Below, in pieces: positions 46,997 through 56,673 of a stretch of 64,000 bases of DNA. The stretch lies in contig NZ_SHNO01000001.1 in assembly GCF_026262645.1 (NCBI RefSeq), forward strand, positions 744,001 through 808,000, read 5' to 3'. Source of the stretch: Candidatus Marimicrobium litorale. GTDB taxonomy: Bacteria > Pseudomonadota > Gammaproteobacteria > Pseudomonadales > Halieaceae. The position numbers and the translations under genes are program-made. Numbering within the stretch: the first letter of the stretch is position 1; every line of letters starts with the position of its first letter. The notes beneath the pieces are model-generated. The model was not told the DNA's origin. It made no database searches and saw only the letters and a program-made list of their open reading frames with translations.

Positions 46997-47809
46997 ATGT
47001 TCAGACTCCACAATGCGCCCCCAGCCAACAGTGATACCGAATTGCTGGTGATTTTTCAGGGTGGGCAGTTGATTAGCGACATGCGATCCCATGCAGCCTG
47101 CCTTATTACGGGTGAGCAGTTTGTGCGGGATGGCTGGACGGAGCGCCGTCGTCACTTTCTGGGTTACTGGGGAAATGAACCGTGTTATGTGCTGGAGATC
47201 GACGCTGGCGATCAGCTTGATCCGTTGCAATACCAGAAGGGTAGTCTCTATCATATTCTGGGCCGCGTAGATGAACAGTTATTTGCATTGGCAGGACGGG
47301 CGTCGCAGTTGTTGGACTGGGAGCGCGATCATCAGTTTTGCGGTCGTTGTGGGCAGCCAATGACCATTGACCTGCAAGAGCGCGCGATGCGCTGTAGCCC
47401 ATGTGCTGTCATAAACTATCCGCGAATATCACCTTGTGTCATTGTGCTTGTTACCCGCGGAGATGAGCTGTTATTGGCGCGCAATGCTAACTTTCCTCAA
47501 CCGCTTTACAGCACGTTGGCCGGTTTTATAGAGGCGGGGGAGACAGCGGAGGATACTCTGCGACGGGAGGTGCGCGAGGAAGTAGGCATAGAAATCGACA
47601 ACCTGCGTTACTTCAATTCTCAGTCATGGCCTTTTCCAAGCCAGTTGATGCTGGGTTTCTTTGCGGATTACGCCGGCGGAGACATCGAGTGTGACACTCA
47701 TGAGATTGTCGATGCACAGTGGTTTAAACACAATGAATTACCGATGATACCCCCGTCCGCATCGATATCGGGTCAACTCATACAGCATTACGTTCAATCG
47801 ATCAGCTAA
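46997..47809 (+). CDS. nudC: NAD(+) diphosphatase / NAD-cap decapping enzyme NudC
   Basis: A 270-residue Nudix hydrolase that splits NADH and removes NAD caps from RNA. The zinc site is in FCGRCGQPM and CSPCAVINYPR, followed by the Nudix box GFIEAGETAEDTLRREVREE and the NADH-specific SQxWPFPxS motif, seen as SQSWPFPSQLM. GGAG lies upstream of the ATG. It precedes sohB by 17 bp. Confidence 0.94.
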   Translation: MFRLHNAPPANSDTELLVIFQGGQLISDMRSHAACLITGEQFVRDGWTERRRHFLGYWGNEPCYVLEIDAGDQLDPLQYQKGSLYHILGRVDEQLFALAGRASQLLDWERDHQFCGRCGQPMTIDLQERAMRCSPCAVINYPRISPCVIVLVTRGDELLLARNANFPQPLYSTLAGFIEAGETAEDTLRREVREEVGIEIDNLRYFNSQSWPFPSQLMLGFFADYAGGDIECDTHEIVDAQWFKHNELPMIPPSASISGQLIQHYVQSIS

Positions 47810-47826
47810 ACAATTTGGAGCAAGCG

Positions 47827-48885
47827 TTGGAATTTATCTATGAGTACGGCATTTTTTTGGCCCAGGCTGTAACCCTCGTTGCCGCCGTTGTTATTCTGGT
47901 CTCCGCAGTGGTCGCTATCGGTGCGCGACAGAGGGCAGATCAGAATGAGGGTTATATCGAGGTACGAAAACTGAACGAAAAATACCAACAATACGGTGAG
48001 ATTATTCGAGAAGTTATCGAGGACCCGCACACTCTGAAAGAGCGGAAAAAGGCTGAGAAAAAGCTCGAGAAGGCGAAAGCCAAAGCCGCGAAAAAGCGAA
48101 AATCCGTCGAGGATGACCCACAGGAGCAACGCAATCGTCTCTTTGTGCTTGATTTTGTCGGCGACATCAAGGCCAGTGCTGTCGAGAGTCTGCGCGAGGA
48201 GATATCCTCGGTTCTGCCGCGTATCGAGCCCGGTGACGAGATACTGGTACGCGTGGAGAGTCCGGGTGGCTTGGTGCATGGATATGGCCTGGCAGCGAGT
48301 CAGCTGCAGCGTATCCGAGCTGCCGACGTACCCCTTACTATCGCCGTAGATAAAGTCGCGGCGAGTGGCGGGTACATGATGGCTTGCGTGGCAGATCGGA
48401 TTGTTGCCGCCCCCTTCGCTGTGGTTGGCTCTATTGGTGTCGTCGCGCAGTTGCCTAATTTTCACCGTCTCTTGAAGAAAAACGACATTGATTTTGAAAC
48501 GTTAACAGCGGGCCAATACAAGCGGACGCTGACCATGTTTGGCGAAAATACAGACACCGGGCGGACGAAATTTCTTGAGGATCTCGAAGAGACTCATGAG
48601 CTGTTCAAGGCATTTGTCAGTGCTAATCGCCCGACTCTTGATATAGCCAAGGTTGCCACGGGCGAGGTCTGGTATGGCCAGACCGCACTCGACGAGGGCC
48701 TTGTTGATGAGATACTCACTAGCGACGCTCTGGTGCAATCACGCCTGGAAGACTGGGATGTCTTTGAGGTGTGTTTTCGTCACAAGAAAAACTGGCAGGA
48801 AAAGCTCGGGGTCGCTGCTGAAGGCGCCGCTGAGCGCGCATTCCTGAAACTCTGGCAGCGCGGATCGAGCCCGCGGAGTTACTGA
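47827..48885 (+). CDS. sohB: SohB, inner-membrane S49-family peptidase
   Basis: A 352-residue signal-peptide-peptidase-like protease. One N-terminal membrane helix (about residues 9-35) is followed by a charged Lys/Glu-rich stretch (about residues 55-100, coiled-coil-like) and the S49 domain with the nucleophile Ser near residue 180 in VDKVAASGGYMMACVAD. The start is taken as TTG at 47827, preceded by GGAG 6 nt upstream; MEFIYEYGIFLAQAV then matches E. coli SohB (MELLSEYGLFLAK). A TTG 12 nt earlier is possible. Its end overlaps the convergent lysR gene by 7 bp. Confidence 0.92.
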   Translation: MEFIYEYGIFLAQAVTLVAAVVILVSAVVAIGARQRADQNEGYIEVRKLNEKYQQYGEIIREVIEDPHTLKERKKAEKKLEKAKAKAAKKRKSVEDDPQEQRNRLFVLDFVGDIKASAVESLREEISSVLPRIEPGDEILVRVESPGGLVHGYGLAASQLQRIRAADVPLTIAVDKVAASGGYMMACVADRIVAAPFAVVGSIGVVAQLPNFHRLLKKNDIDFETLTAGQYKRTLTMFGENTDTGRTKFLEDLEETHELFKAFVSANRPTLDIAKVATGEVWYGQTALDEGLVDEILTSDALVQSRLEDWDVFEVCFRHKKNWQEKLGVAAEGAAERAFLKLWQRGSSPRSY

Positions 48886-49772
48886 TCGTCCCGATCCATC
48901 TCACGGCAGGTTTTCATCCAGTACTCGACCGGGTCCAAGAGATACCGCTTGCGCGGCTGCGCAAAATAGAAGCGACGCCGCATATTACGTCGGGGCAGGG
49001 TGAGCGGGACAAGGTCGCCATTGGCAAAGTTTTTTTGTAATACAATCTGTGAAAGGCAGCCTATGCCGAGCCCTGATTCCACTGCGTTCTTGATCGCCTC
49101 ATTGTGTTTTAGCTCCAGATAAATATTAATGCTGGGGAGCAAGCCGGCGAGCGCGCGATCAAATGTTTGTCGTGCACCCGAATCAGGCTCCCGCAGTATC
49201 CAGGGCGCTTCCCTGATATCCTTATTGGTCAGACTTTTCTTCTTTGCCAACGGATGGTCCGCGGCACAGAACACGATTAACTCGTCCTCGCGCCAGGGAA
49301 TCAGTTCCAGATCCCGGTGATGGACCTCTCCCTCGATCATGCCGATATCCACATCAAAATTGAGCACCTGGGCGACTACGTCGGGTGTATTTGCAATATG
49401 CAGGGCCACATCGGCCTCGGGGTAGTGGGCCAGGTACCCTGCAAGGTAACGCGTCGCAAGGTGGTTCCCTATGGTAAAACTGGCACCCACCTTCAAGTGG
49501 CCCACGTCGGTATGGTCCAACAGCAACTCTTCGAAGCTCTGGCAATGTGTCAGCAGATACTCCGCTTCCCGGCGGAGTGTCTGACCGATCGCATTTAAGG
49601 CCAGCTTGTTGCTTACCCGGTCAAACAAACTCACCTGGTAGGTATGCTCGAGATTCAGAAGAGCCTCACTGGCTGCCGACTGAGACATATGCAAGCTCTG
49701 GGCTGCCCTTGAGATATTCTGGTGCTTCGCTACCGCCAGAAAAATCTGCAGCTGTCGCAGTGTAAATTTCAT
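48879..49772 (-). CDS. LysR-family transcriptional regulator
   Basis: A 297-residue regulator. The winged helix-turn-helix is at residues 1-60 (FTLRQLQIFLAVAKHQNISRA, SQSAASEALLNLE), and the effector-binding domain fills the rest. It resembles the CysB/YeiE branch. The frame is open for 67 codons upstream, but ATG 49772 with GGAAG before it gives the normal LysR beginning. It is divergent from cysC-sat with 179 bp between, so it most likely controls sulfate activation; that role is inference from position. Confidence 0.9.
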   Translation of the reverse strand: MKFTLRQLQIFLAVAKHQNISRAAQSLHMSQSAASEALLNLEHTYQVSLFDRVSNKLALNAIGQTLRREAEYLLTHCQSFEELLLDHTDVGHLKVGASFTIGNHLATRYLAGYLAHYPEADVALHIANTPDVVAQVLNFDVDIGMIEGEVHHRDLELIPWREDELIVFCAADHPLAKKKSLTNKDIREAPWILREPDSGARQTFDRALAGLLPSINIYLELKHNEAIKNAVESGLGIGCLSQIVLQKNFANGDLVPLTLPRRNMRRRFYFAQPRKRYLLDPVEYWMKTCREMDRDDQ

Positions 49773-49854
49773 CAACTTCCCCGTTTGCCCGGTGAGTTTG
49801 CTCTTCCTACCGGAAAAACCGGCAGAGGCGTCCATAATATCCTGTTTTACATGG

Positions 49855-49867
49855 GGAGAATATCTCC
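49855..49867. promoter_or_regulatory. Inverted repeat, candidate LysR operator
   Basis: GGAGA ATA TCTCC is a perfect short palindrome between lysR and cysC, about 85 bp before the cysC start. It has the size and AT-centred form of LysR-type half-site pairs. No proof of binding. Confidence 0.3.
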
Positions 49868-49951
49868 GTACCCTGTCCGCCTGATAATCAGCGTGCGCTT
49901 CAGACGCGGTTGCCCAGAAATACCAAATGGAACGGAAAGGAGAGCAGGGAC

Positions 49952-50569
49952 ATGGCGGAACAGAAAGCAACAAACGTGCACTGGCATGAAGGGGATATTA
50001 CCCGCGAGCATCGCAGCAAGCTGCTGGGACACAAGGGTGCCACTCTGTGGTTTACCGGGCTGTCTGGCAGTGGAAAAAGCACAGTGGCAGTTGAATTGGA
50101 AGGCACCCTTATCGAGATGGGTGTACTGTCCTACCGCCTTGACGGTGACAATGTGCGCATGGGTATTAACAAGAATCTCGGCTTTTCCGCCGAGGATCGC
50201 ACCGAGAATATTCGCCGAATTGGCGAGGTGGCGAAGCTGTTTGTGGACAGCGGCGTAATTGCCTTAAGCAGTTTTATCAGTCCGTACAAGGCGGACCGTG
50301 ATCAGGTGCGGGCGCTGCACGAAGATGCCGGCATGGACTTTATCGAGGTATTTGTCGATTGCTCGCTGGAGGCGGCTGAGGCCCGAGACCCCAAAGGTCT
50401 CTATAAAAAAGCGCGCGCCGGCGAGATCAAGAACTTCACGGGCATTGATGATCCCTACGAGGAGCCCTTCAAGCCGGAGATCCACCTGCACTCAGACAAG
50501 CAGTCTCTCAAGGAAGAAGTAGATGAAATTCTCAACGTGCTGCGTGAACGCGGCATAATTAGCGAATAG
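49952..50569 (+). CDS. cysC: Adenylylsulfate (APS) kinase
   Basis: A 205-residue kinase that phosphorylates APS to PAPS. The P-loop is FTGLSGSGKSTVAVELE; RLDGDNVRMGINKNLGFS, NIRRIGEVAKLF and DPKGLYKKARAGEIKNFTG are conserved APS-kinase segments. Start at ATG 49952 follows AAAGGAGAG, although the frame extends 14 codons further. It is 14 bp before sat. Making PAPS implies a PAPS reductase or sulfotransferases elsewhere in the genome. Confidence 0.96.
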   Translation: MAEQKATNVHWHEGDITREHRSKLLGHKGATLWFTGLSGSGKSTVAVELEGTLIEMGVLSYRLDGDNVRMGINKNLGFSAEDRTENIRRIGEVAKLFVDSGVIALSSFISPYKADRDQVRALHEDAGMDFIEVFVDCSLEAAEARDPKGLYKKARAGEIKNFTGIDDPYEEPFKPEIHLHSDKQSLKEEVDEILNVLRERGIISE

Positions 50570-50583
50570 ACAGGAGAATCCGA

Positions 50584-51771
50584 ATGATTAAGCCTCATGG
50601 CTCAGACACGCTCAATCCGTTATTTGTGCATGACAAAGATAAACGCCACGCCTTGCTCGCTGAAGCAGAATCTCTGCCCTCCCTGCTAATTAGTTCTGCG
50701 GCGGCAGCTAACGCTGTAATGTTGGGTGGTGGTTATTTTAATCCGTTGACTGGCTACATGAATCTTGCGGATGCACTGAGCGTCGCGGAGACGCTTAAGA
50801 CCACTGATGGTCTGTTTTTCCCAGTACCTGTTATTAATCTCACAACCGAGACGGGCGTAGAAGCCGGGAGTCGGATCGCCTTAAAAGACCCTAATGTCGA
50901 GGGGAATCCTGTTCTGGCAGTGATGAACGTTGAGGCAGTAGAGGAAGTCAGTGATGAACAGATGAGCTTCATGGCGGAAAAAATCTTTCGCACGCTCGAT
51001 CCTGATCACCCCGGTGTTGCTACCTTTCTGGGAATGGGGCGGACCTTGGTGTCCGGCCCTATCGAAGTATTGAACTATTCCTATTTCCAAACTGAGTTTC
51101 CCGATACATTCCGCACCGCCGTGGAAATCCGTGACGAGATCGCCAAGCATGGCTGGGAGAAAGTGGTTGCTTTCCAGACTAGAAACCCGATGCACAGAGC
51201 TCACGAGGAGCTGTGCAGGATGGCGCTGAACGACTTGAATGCTGACGGTGTGCTGATTCACATGTTGTTGGGCAAGCTTAAGCCTGGCGATATTCCCGCA
51301 GATGTGCGCGATGCATCTATTCGGAAGATGGTAGACGTGTACTTCCCGCCAAACACGGTGATGGTAACAGGCTATGGCTTCGATATGCTGTATGCAGGTC
51401 CGCGTGAAGCGGTGCTGCATGCTGTGTTCCGTCAGAACTGCGGTTGCACCCACCTGATTGTGGGGCGTGACCATGCAGGGGTAGGGGATTACTACGGTGG
51501 GTTCGATGCGCAAACTATCTTTGATGAAGAGGTCCCGGAAGGCGCGCTTGAACTGGAGATATATCGCGCTGATCACACGGCTTACAGCAAGAAGCTTAAC
51601 AAAGTGGTGATGATGAAAGATGCGCCGGATCACGATAAGGAAGACTTCGTATTATTATCCGGCACAGCCGTTCGTGAAATACTGGGTCGTGGCGAAGCAC
51701 CTCCGCCAGAATTTTCGCGTCCCGAAGTAGCGAAAATTCTATCGGACTATTACCAGTCCCTCGATCAATAA
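50584..51771 (+). CDS. sat: Sulfate adenylyltransferase, single-subunit (Sat) type
   Basis: A 395-residue ATP sulfurylase that makes APS from sulfate and ATP. The nucleotide motifs QTRNPMHRAHEEL and GRDHAGVGDYY identify the Sat/MET3 type rather than the GTPase-linked CysDN pair common in enteric bacteria. The C-terminal LLSGTAVREILGRGE is also typical. CAGGAG precedes the ATG. Downstream is a strong hairpin and a DHH phosphoesterase gene. Confidence 0.95.
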   Translation: MIKPHGSDTLNPLFVHDKDKRHALLAEAESLPSLLISSAAAANAVMLGGGYFNPLTGYMNLADALSVAETLKTTDGLFFPVPVINLTTETGVEAGSRIALKDPNVEGNPVLAVMNVEAVEEVSDEQMSFMAEKIFRTLDPDHPGVATFLGMGRTLVSGPIEVLNYSYFQTEFPDTFRTAVEIRDEIAKHGWEKVVAFQTRNPMHRAHEELCRMALNDLNADGVLIHMLLGKLKPGDIPADVRDASIRKMVDVYFPPNTVMVTGYGFDMLYAGPREAVLHAVFRQNCGCTHLIVGRDHAGVGDYYGGFDAQTIFDEEVPEGALELEIYRADHTAYSKKLNKVVMMKDAPDHDKEDFVLLSGTAVREILGRGEAPPPEFSRPEVAKILSDYYQSLDQ

Positions 51772-51780
51772 AACTTTTTA

Positions 51781-51804
51781 ACGGCACCCGCTCGCGGGTG
51801 CCGT
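51781..51804 (+). other. Perfect 10-bp hairpin between sat and the DHH gene
   Basis: ACGGCACCCG CTCG CGGGTGCCGT. A T-run lies before it, not after it, on the plus strand, so it is not a standard terminator in either direction. It could protect the sat mRNA 3' end or cause partial termination before the DHH gene. Confidence 0.65.
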
Positions 51805-51820
51805 GCTCAATGGGATTGCT

Positions 51821-52777
51821 ATGAATTACGATCTGTTTAATGGTGATGCAGACGGCATTTGCGCGTTGCTGCAGTTGCGCAAGTTTGAGGCGCTCGAGTC
51901 GGAACTGGTGACCGGCGTGAAACGTGACATCAATCTTCTAGCCAAGATCGAGGCCGGCGCAGGAGATCGTGTTACTGTGCTGGATGTTTCGATGGACAAG
52001 AACAAGGTGGGCCTGGAAACTGTGTTGTCTGCTGGCGCATCGGTTTTTTATGTTGACCACCATAAGCCCGGCGATATTCCCACCAATAAAAATCTCACCG
52101 CTATCATTAATGAAGCCCCCGATGTCTGCACAGCGGCACTGGTAAATGATTACCTGAAGGGCGCGCACCTTGATTGGGCCGTGACAGGCGCATTCGGCGA
52201 CAATTTGAAAGATACAGCCAGAGCACTGGCGAAGGATCTGGATATCTCCAGTGCCGATCTCGCCTCGCTAGAAGATCTGGGCACCTATATAAATTACAAC
52301 GGTTATGGCCCAGCCATTGAGGATCTTCACTACGATCCAAAAGCACTTTATTTGAATCTTTTTGCGGCCGATGGCCCGTTGGATTTTGTCGTTAATTCGC
52401 CAGATTTCCGTAAGCTGGGGGAGGGATACACATCGGACATGGCCGCGGCGGCCTCGCTCAAGCCGATGAGGGTGGATCAGCATGTGGCTGTTTTTGTGCT
52501 CCCCAATGAGGCGTGGGCGCGCCGTGTCAGCGGTGTCTATAGCAATGACCTTGCTACGGATAATCCGGACCGTGCGCACGCGGTGCTCACCGTGAAAGAA
52601 AACGGCAACTATTTAGTCAGCGTCCGTGCTCCCATGACAAATAAACAGGGCGCCGCAGACTTGTGTATGCAGTTTCCAACCGGTGGTGGGCGTGCGGGGG
52701 CAGCGGGCATTAACGATTTACCTGCGGAAAGCCTCGATGACTTTGTAGCTGCGCTGGGTGTGGCCTACGGCGCCTGA
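51821..52777 (+). CDS. DHH-family phosphoesterase
   Basis: A 318-residue member of the DHH superfamily, which includes NrnA/pAp phosphatases and RecJ. Motifs: NGDADGIC near the N-terminus, VLDVSMDKN, VDHHKPGD (the DHH motif) and TGAFGDNLKDTA; the C-terminal DHHA1-like region has GGGRAGAAGINDLP. Position after cysC-sat suggests it removes 3'-phosphoadenosine 5'-phosphate left when PAPS is used, but exonuclease or oligonucleotide roles are also possible. Start at ATG 51821; the frame extends six codons upstream. Confidence 0.82.
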   Translation: MNYDLFNGDADGICALLQLRKFEALESELVTGVKRDINLLAKIEAGAGDRVTVLDVSMDKNKVGLETVLSAGASVFYVDHHKPGDIPTNKNLTAIINEAPDVCTAALVNDYLKGAHLDWAVTGAFGDNLKDTARALAKDLDISSADLASLEDLGTYINYNGYGPAIEDLHYDPKALYLNLFAADGPLDFVVNSPDFRKLGEGYTSDMAAAASLKPMRVDQHVAVFVLPNEAWARRVSGVYSNDLATDNPDRAHAVLTVKENGNYLVSVRAPMTNKQGAADLCMQFPTGGGRAGAAGINDLPAESLDDFVAALGVAYGA

Positions 52778-52819
52778 CGCCTATGACGGCGGGTTCGGCT
52801 CGCGTAAACCTGGTTTTTT

Positions 52820-53533
52820 TTAACCTCGCTCTTCTTTTGGCGTTATGCCAAAGTTTTTTTTGTATGCGCGGGTCATGTGGCTGTGATCCGCAAATCCGAT
52901 TTCCTGTGCGATTACCCCGATAGCCTTGTCTGTTTCCCGCAGCAGTTGTCGGACATTGTCGAGGCGCACCTCGTTGATGTATTGCCGAGGCGTCTTGCCA
53001 AGATGCTTGCGAAACCGTCGCTCCAGCGCGCTCACAGATATATTGCAGGCACTGGCAAGAGACTTTACGGTGATAGGGTGGTTAAAGTGGCGACTGATGT
53101 AGTCGACCGGCGCGCGTAATTCTTGAAATGGCGTGGTATTGCTCTCGGTTCGATTGAGGTGACGACTGAGGCCAAAGGTGCCAAGGATGTCGTTCTGCGG
53201 GTCGTGCACAGGCCACTTGGACGTGAGAAACCAGTCGCCGCTGCCACCCGCAGCAAGAATGAGCTCTAGCCGGTTTGATACGATGCCCCCTTCAAGTACA
53301 TGGCTATCGTCGCTGACATATTTTTCGGCGAGGTGCCGCGGTGCGATATCGTAGTCGCACTTACCCAGCAAGCCTTGCAGAGAGCGAAAACCAAAACGCT
53401 CATAGAATAAGCGGTTGCCGTAGACAAATCGTCCATGGTTGTCCTTGAGCCAAGCATGAGTGTCAGGAATAAGATCGAGAACGGCGAAACTTTGCTCCGC
53501 CCCGGCGAGGGAAGAAAAGACCAGTTTTGACAT
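52820..53533 (-). CDS. AraC-family regulator with N-terminal PAS domain
   Basis: A 237-residue regulator. The N-terminal part (about residues 15-110) looks like a PAS domain (DLIPDTHAWLKDNHGRFVYGNR, WFLTSKWPVHD and GTFGLSRHL). The C-terminal AraC DNA-binding domain holds two helix-turn-helix units (VKSLASACNISVSALERRFR and IGVIAQEIGFADHSHMTRAYKK). It is divergent from xylB-xylA, 258 bp apart, and so is the likely regulator of the sugar genes. The PAS domain suggests a small-molecule ligand. Confidence 0.88.
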   Translation of the reverse strand: MSKLVFSSLAGAEQSFAVLDLIPDTHAWLKDNHGRFVYGNRLFYERFGFRSLQGLLGKCDYDIAPRHLAEKYVSDDSHVLEGGIVSNRLELILAAGGSGDWFLTSKWPVHDPQNDILGTFGLSRHLNRTESNTTPFQELRAPVDYISRHFNHPITVKSLASACNISVSALERRFRKHLGKTPRQYINEVRLDNVRQLLRETDKAIGVIAQEIGFADHSHMTRAYKKNFGITPKEERG

Positions 53534-53637
53534 TTATTATCGCTCACGCTGATTTTATACAAATTATAGGCCAAAATATTCAAGACTTCCGCCGGTGTGG
53601 GGCGGATTATCGTTGGGGAAGGAGTCGCCAAGCGATC

Positions 53638-53654
53638 TGCGCATGATTTGCGCA
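53638..53654. promoter_or_regulatory. Tandem TGCGCA repeats, candidate AraC operator
   Basis: TGCGCA at 53638-53643 and again at 53649-53654, 11 bp apart start to start (one helical turn), between the AraC gene and xylB. AraC-type proteins bind direct repeats in this way. The call is from pattern and position only. The remaining 258 bp of this intergenic region shows no clear promoter boxes; a 25-codon ORF (53712-53789) ends 2 bp before xylB but has poorly placed ribosome binding sequence. Confidence 0.35.
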
Positions 53655-53791
53655 AAGCATCGTCAATCAACTCGGTGGCGGGGTTACTGCCAAAAACAAA
53701 CAACAACGGAGATGCAGGCGTTTGCACGAGAACCTATGACCAGTGCTGCTCTGCCAACAGTGACCGCCTTTTTCCGAGTAGGTCACTAGGC

Positions 53792-55264
53792 GTGTACCTC
53801 GGAATCGATATCGGCACTCAAAGTGTCAAGGCGTTGCTCTATGATCTTGACCGAGCCACAGTGCACGCGACCTCATCCGAACCCCTGCCGCTGCGCAGTG
53901 ACCGCGATGGCACCCGAGAGCAGGAAGCGAGTTGGTGGATAGTAGCGCTGGAGGCCTGTGTTTCGCGGCTACCAGAGGCGGGCAGAAAAGCGATTCGAGG
54001 CGTTGGTGTGTCTGGTCAACAACACGGACTAGTGCCGCTTGGCAGTGCAGATCAGGTATTGGCGCCGGTAAAACTGTGGTGCGATACGACAACCGAGCAA
54101 CAATGTGGGGAGATTACTCACGCCTTTGGCGGGCGTGAGCGTTGCATCAAGTCAGTGGGAAACGCGATTTTGCCGGGCTACACCGCCTCCAAGATTCGCT
54201 GGCTTAAGCAACATCGCCCCGCGGCTTATGATGCTCTCGCTACGGTATTACTGCCTCACGACTACATTAATTTTTGGCTCACCGGTGAGCGGGTTATGGA
54301 ATATGGCGACGCCTCTGGAACCGGTTTACTCGATATCCGCAAACGGGAATGGCATTCAAAAATGTTGCAAGCGGTCGACTCTGAGAGAGCTCTCGCTGAG
54401 GTCATGCCTCCGCTTGTCGGCGCGGAGTCGCCCATCGGTCGGCTGCGTAATTCGGTTGCCGAGCGACTTGGGCTGCCTGCTGATGTTTCGGTGAGCAGTG
54501 GCGGCGGAGACAATATGATGGCTGCGATCGGCACTGGAACGGTAGTTGCCGGGCGTATGACCGTGAGTCTCGGCACATCTGCTACGCTATTTTCCTCCGC
54601 GCAGCAGGCAGTGATTGACAGCGCGGGCGATATTGCCGCCTTTTGTTCTTCCACCGGTGATTGGCTGCCCCTCCTGTGCACCATGAACTGCACCGTTGCC
54701 ACCGAGTTAACGCGCAACGCGCTAAACCTGTCGCTGGAGGAAATGGAGGAGGCGGTCGCCGCGGCCCCGGTCGGCGCTGAGGGTGTCGTCACTTTGCCGT
54801 TCTTCAACGGAGAGCGCACCCCTGATTTACCCCGCGGTAAAGGTTGTGTGCTGGGTCTGGACGACACCAATTACTCTGCGGGCAACCTGCTTCGATCGGC
54901 GATGGAGAGCGCGGTATACGGTTTGCGCTCCGGGCTCGATGCCTTTAGTCGAAATCATTGTCGCGTCGACAGTCTGCGCCTGACGGGGGGAGGGTCGATC
55001 AGTGCAGTCTGGCGTCAAATGGTAGCAGATGTCTTTAATTTGCCGGTCACCGTGCAGACCTGCGATGAAGGTGCTGCACTGGGGGCTGCGCTGCAAGCCG
55101 CCTGGGTAGACAGCGGGGACGGTTTAGTCGATCTGCTCGATGCGCAGCTGAGCGTGGACGAGTCCCGCTGTTGTCTGCCATCCCCACAACGAACGGTAGC
55201 GTATAACGAGCACTACGACAGCTATCGCCGCCACGCAGAGGTGGCTCTGCAGTTGTACACGTAA
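53792..55264 (+). CDS. xylB: Xylulokinase
   Basis: A 490-residue FGGY-family kinase that phosphorylates D-xylulose to xylulose 5-phosphate. The N-terminal ATPase motif is [68 protein letters not shown] and [19 protein letters not shown] are conserved in xylulokinases. The frame is open well upstream, but GTG 53792 gives MYLGIDIG, matching E. coli XylB. xylA follows 19 bp later. Confidence 0.92.
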   Translation: MYLGIDIGTQSVKALLYDLDRATVHATSSEPLPLRSDRDGTREQEASWWIVALEACVSRLPEAGRKAIRGVGVSGQQHGLVPLGSADQVLAPVKLWCDTTTEQQCGEITHAFGGRERCIKSVGNAILPGYTASKIRWLKQHRPAAYDALATVLLPHDYINFWLTGERVMEYGDASGTGLLDIRKREWHSKMLQAVDSERALAEVMPPLVGAESPIGRLRNSVAERLGLPADVSVSSGGGDNMMAAIGTGTVVAGRMTVSLGTSATLFSSAQQAVIDSAGDIAAFCSSTGDWLPLLCTMNCTVATELTRNALNLSLEEMEEAVAAAPVGAEGVVTLPFFNGERTPDLPRGKGCVLGLDDTNYSAGNLLRSAMESAVYGLRSGLDAFSRNHCRVDSLRLTGGGSISAVWRQMVADVFNLPVTVQTCDEGAALGAALQAAWVDSGDGLVDLLDAQLSVDESRCCLPSPQRTVAYNEHYDSYRRHAEVALQLYT

Positions 55265-55283
55265 CGCGAAAGGAACTGGACTC

Positions 55284-56618
55284 ATGACACGACAATTGTT
55301 TATAGGCGATAAGGAATATTTTCGCGGAATCGGACGCATTCCTTACGAGGGCCAGGAATCTGATAACCCGATGGCGTTCAAGTGTTATGAAGCGAAGCGC
55401 ATGGTCGGCCACAAGACCATGGAGCAGCACTTGCGTTTTGCTGTCTGTTATTGGCATACATTTTGTGGCGGAGGGGCTGATCCATTCGGCGTCGACACGC
55501 AGGTCTTCCCTTGGGATGCGCCCGCTGATCCCGTTGATGCGGCAAGGGCGCGTATGGACGCCGCCTTTGAGTTTTTTACTAAATTGGGTGTTCCTTACTA
55601 CTGTTTTCACGATCGCGATATGGCTCCAGAAGGAAACACTGTCGCTGAGTCAGAAGCCCTGTTATCCACTATGGTCGAGCTGGCCCGTGAACGACAGGAA
55701 GCGACGGGCATGAAGCTATTGTGGGGTACCGCTAACCTGTTCGGGCACCCGCGTTATATGAACGGCGCAGCGACCAATCCAGATTTTGCCGTAGTAACCC
55801 ATGCGGCAGCTCAAGTGAAGGCGGCTCTTGATGCCACGGTTGCTTTGGGCGGCGAAAACTACGTATTCTGGGGTGGCCGAGAAGGCTACTCCAGTTTGTT
55901 AAATACAGAGACACAACGTGAGCTGGATCACCTCGCGCGTTTTTTAGAGACTGCCAGAGATTACGCGCGCGGGATCGGCTTTACCGGGACTTTTCTGGTT
56001 GAGCCAAAGCCGATGGAGCCTTCGAAGCATCAGTATGATTTTGATGCACAGACAGTGATCGGTTTTTTACGCCACTATGGGTTGGCGGGTGATTTTAAGG
56101 TCAATGTAGAAGCTAACCATGCAACTCTGGCAGGACACAGTTTTTCCCACGAGTTACAGATGTGCACGGACGCCGGGCTGCTAGGCAGTATCGATGCTAA
56201 TCGAGGCGATCCACAGAATGGCTGGGATACAGATCAGTTTCCGTCGGATCTATATGATGCTGTGCACGCGATGTTGGTCGTGCTTGCAGACGGAGGGCTG
56301 ACTCAAGGCGGCTTGAACTTTGATGCCAAAGTCAGACGTGAATCTGTTGACCTTGAGGATATTTTTATCGCTCATATCGGCGGCATGGATACGTTTGCCC
56401 GTGCTTTGCAGGTCGCCACGCGTCTGCTGGAGGGTAGTGCGATGCCGGTGCACAAAGCCGGGCGCTACCGCAGTTTTGACAGCGGCGATGGCGCCGCTTT
56501 TGAACGGGGCGAGCTTGACCTACTTGCTCTGCGAAACCTGGCCGTAGCGGGAGGTGAGCCCAATCACACCAGCGGTAAGCAGGAGTGGTATGAAAATCTT
56601 GTTAATCAGTATTTGTAA
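55284..56618 (+). CDS. xylA: Xylose isomerase
   Basis: A 444-residue metal-dependent TIM-barrel enzyme that interconverts D-xylose and D-xylulose. Catalytic His is in [13 protein letters not shown]; metal ligands are in [37 protein letters not shown] and [28 protein letters not shown] is conserved. GAAAGGA lies before the ATG. Together with xylB it completes the isomerase route of xylose catabolism. Confidence 0.96.
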   Translation: MTRQLFIGDKEYFRGIGRIPYEGQESDNPMAFKCYEAKRMVGHKTMEQHLRFAVCYWHTFCGGGADPFGVDTQVFPWDAPADPVDAARARMDAAFEFFTKLGVPYYCFHDRDMAPEGNTVAESEALLSTMVELARERQEATGMKLLWGTANLFGHPRYMNGAATNPDFAVVTHAAAQVKAALDATVALGGENYVFWGGREGYSSLLNTETQRELDHLARFLETARDYARGIGFTGTFLVEPKPMEPSKHQYDFDAQTVIGFLRHYGLAGDFKVNVEANHATLAGHSFSHELQMCTDAGLLGSIDANRGDPQNGWDTDQFPSDLYDAVHAMLVVLADGGLTQGGLNFDAKVRRESVDLEDIFIAHIGGMDTFARALQVATRLLEGSAMPVHKAGRYRSFDSGDGAAFERGELDLLALRNLAVAGGEPNHTSGKQEWYENLVNQYL

Positions 56619-56673
56619 GAGCACGGAAAAATGCGGAGAGCGTGAGTAATGGCAGTCTGAGGAGAGTGTGACT

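Noticed and set aside
51781-51804. Intrinsic terminator after sat
   Set aside because: The hairpin is strong, but no T-run follows it on either strand; it is listed as a hairpin instead.
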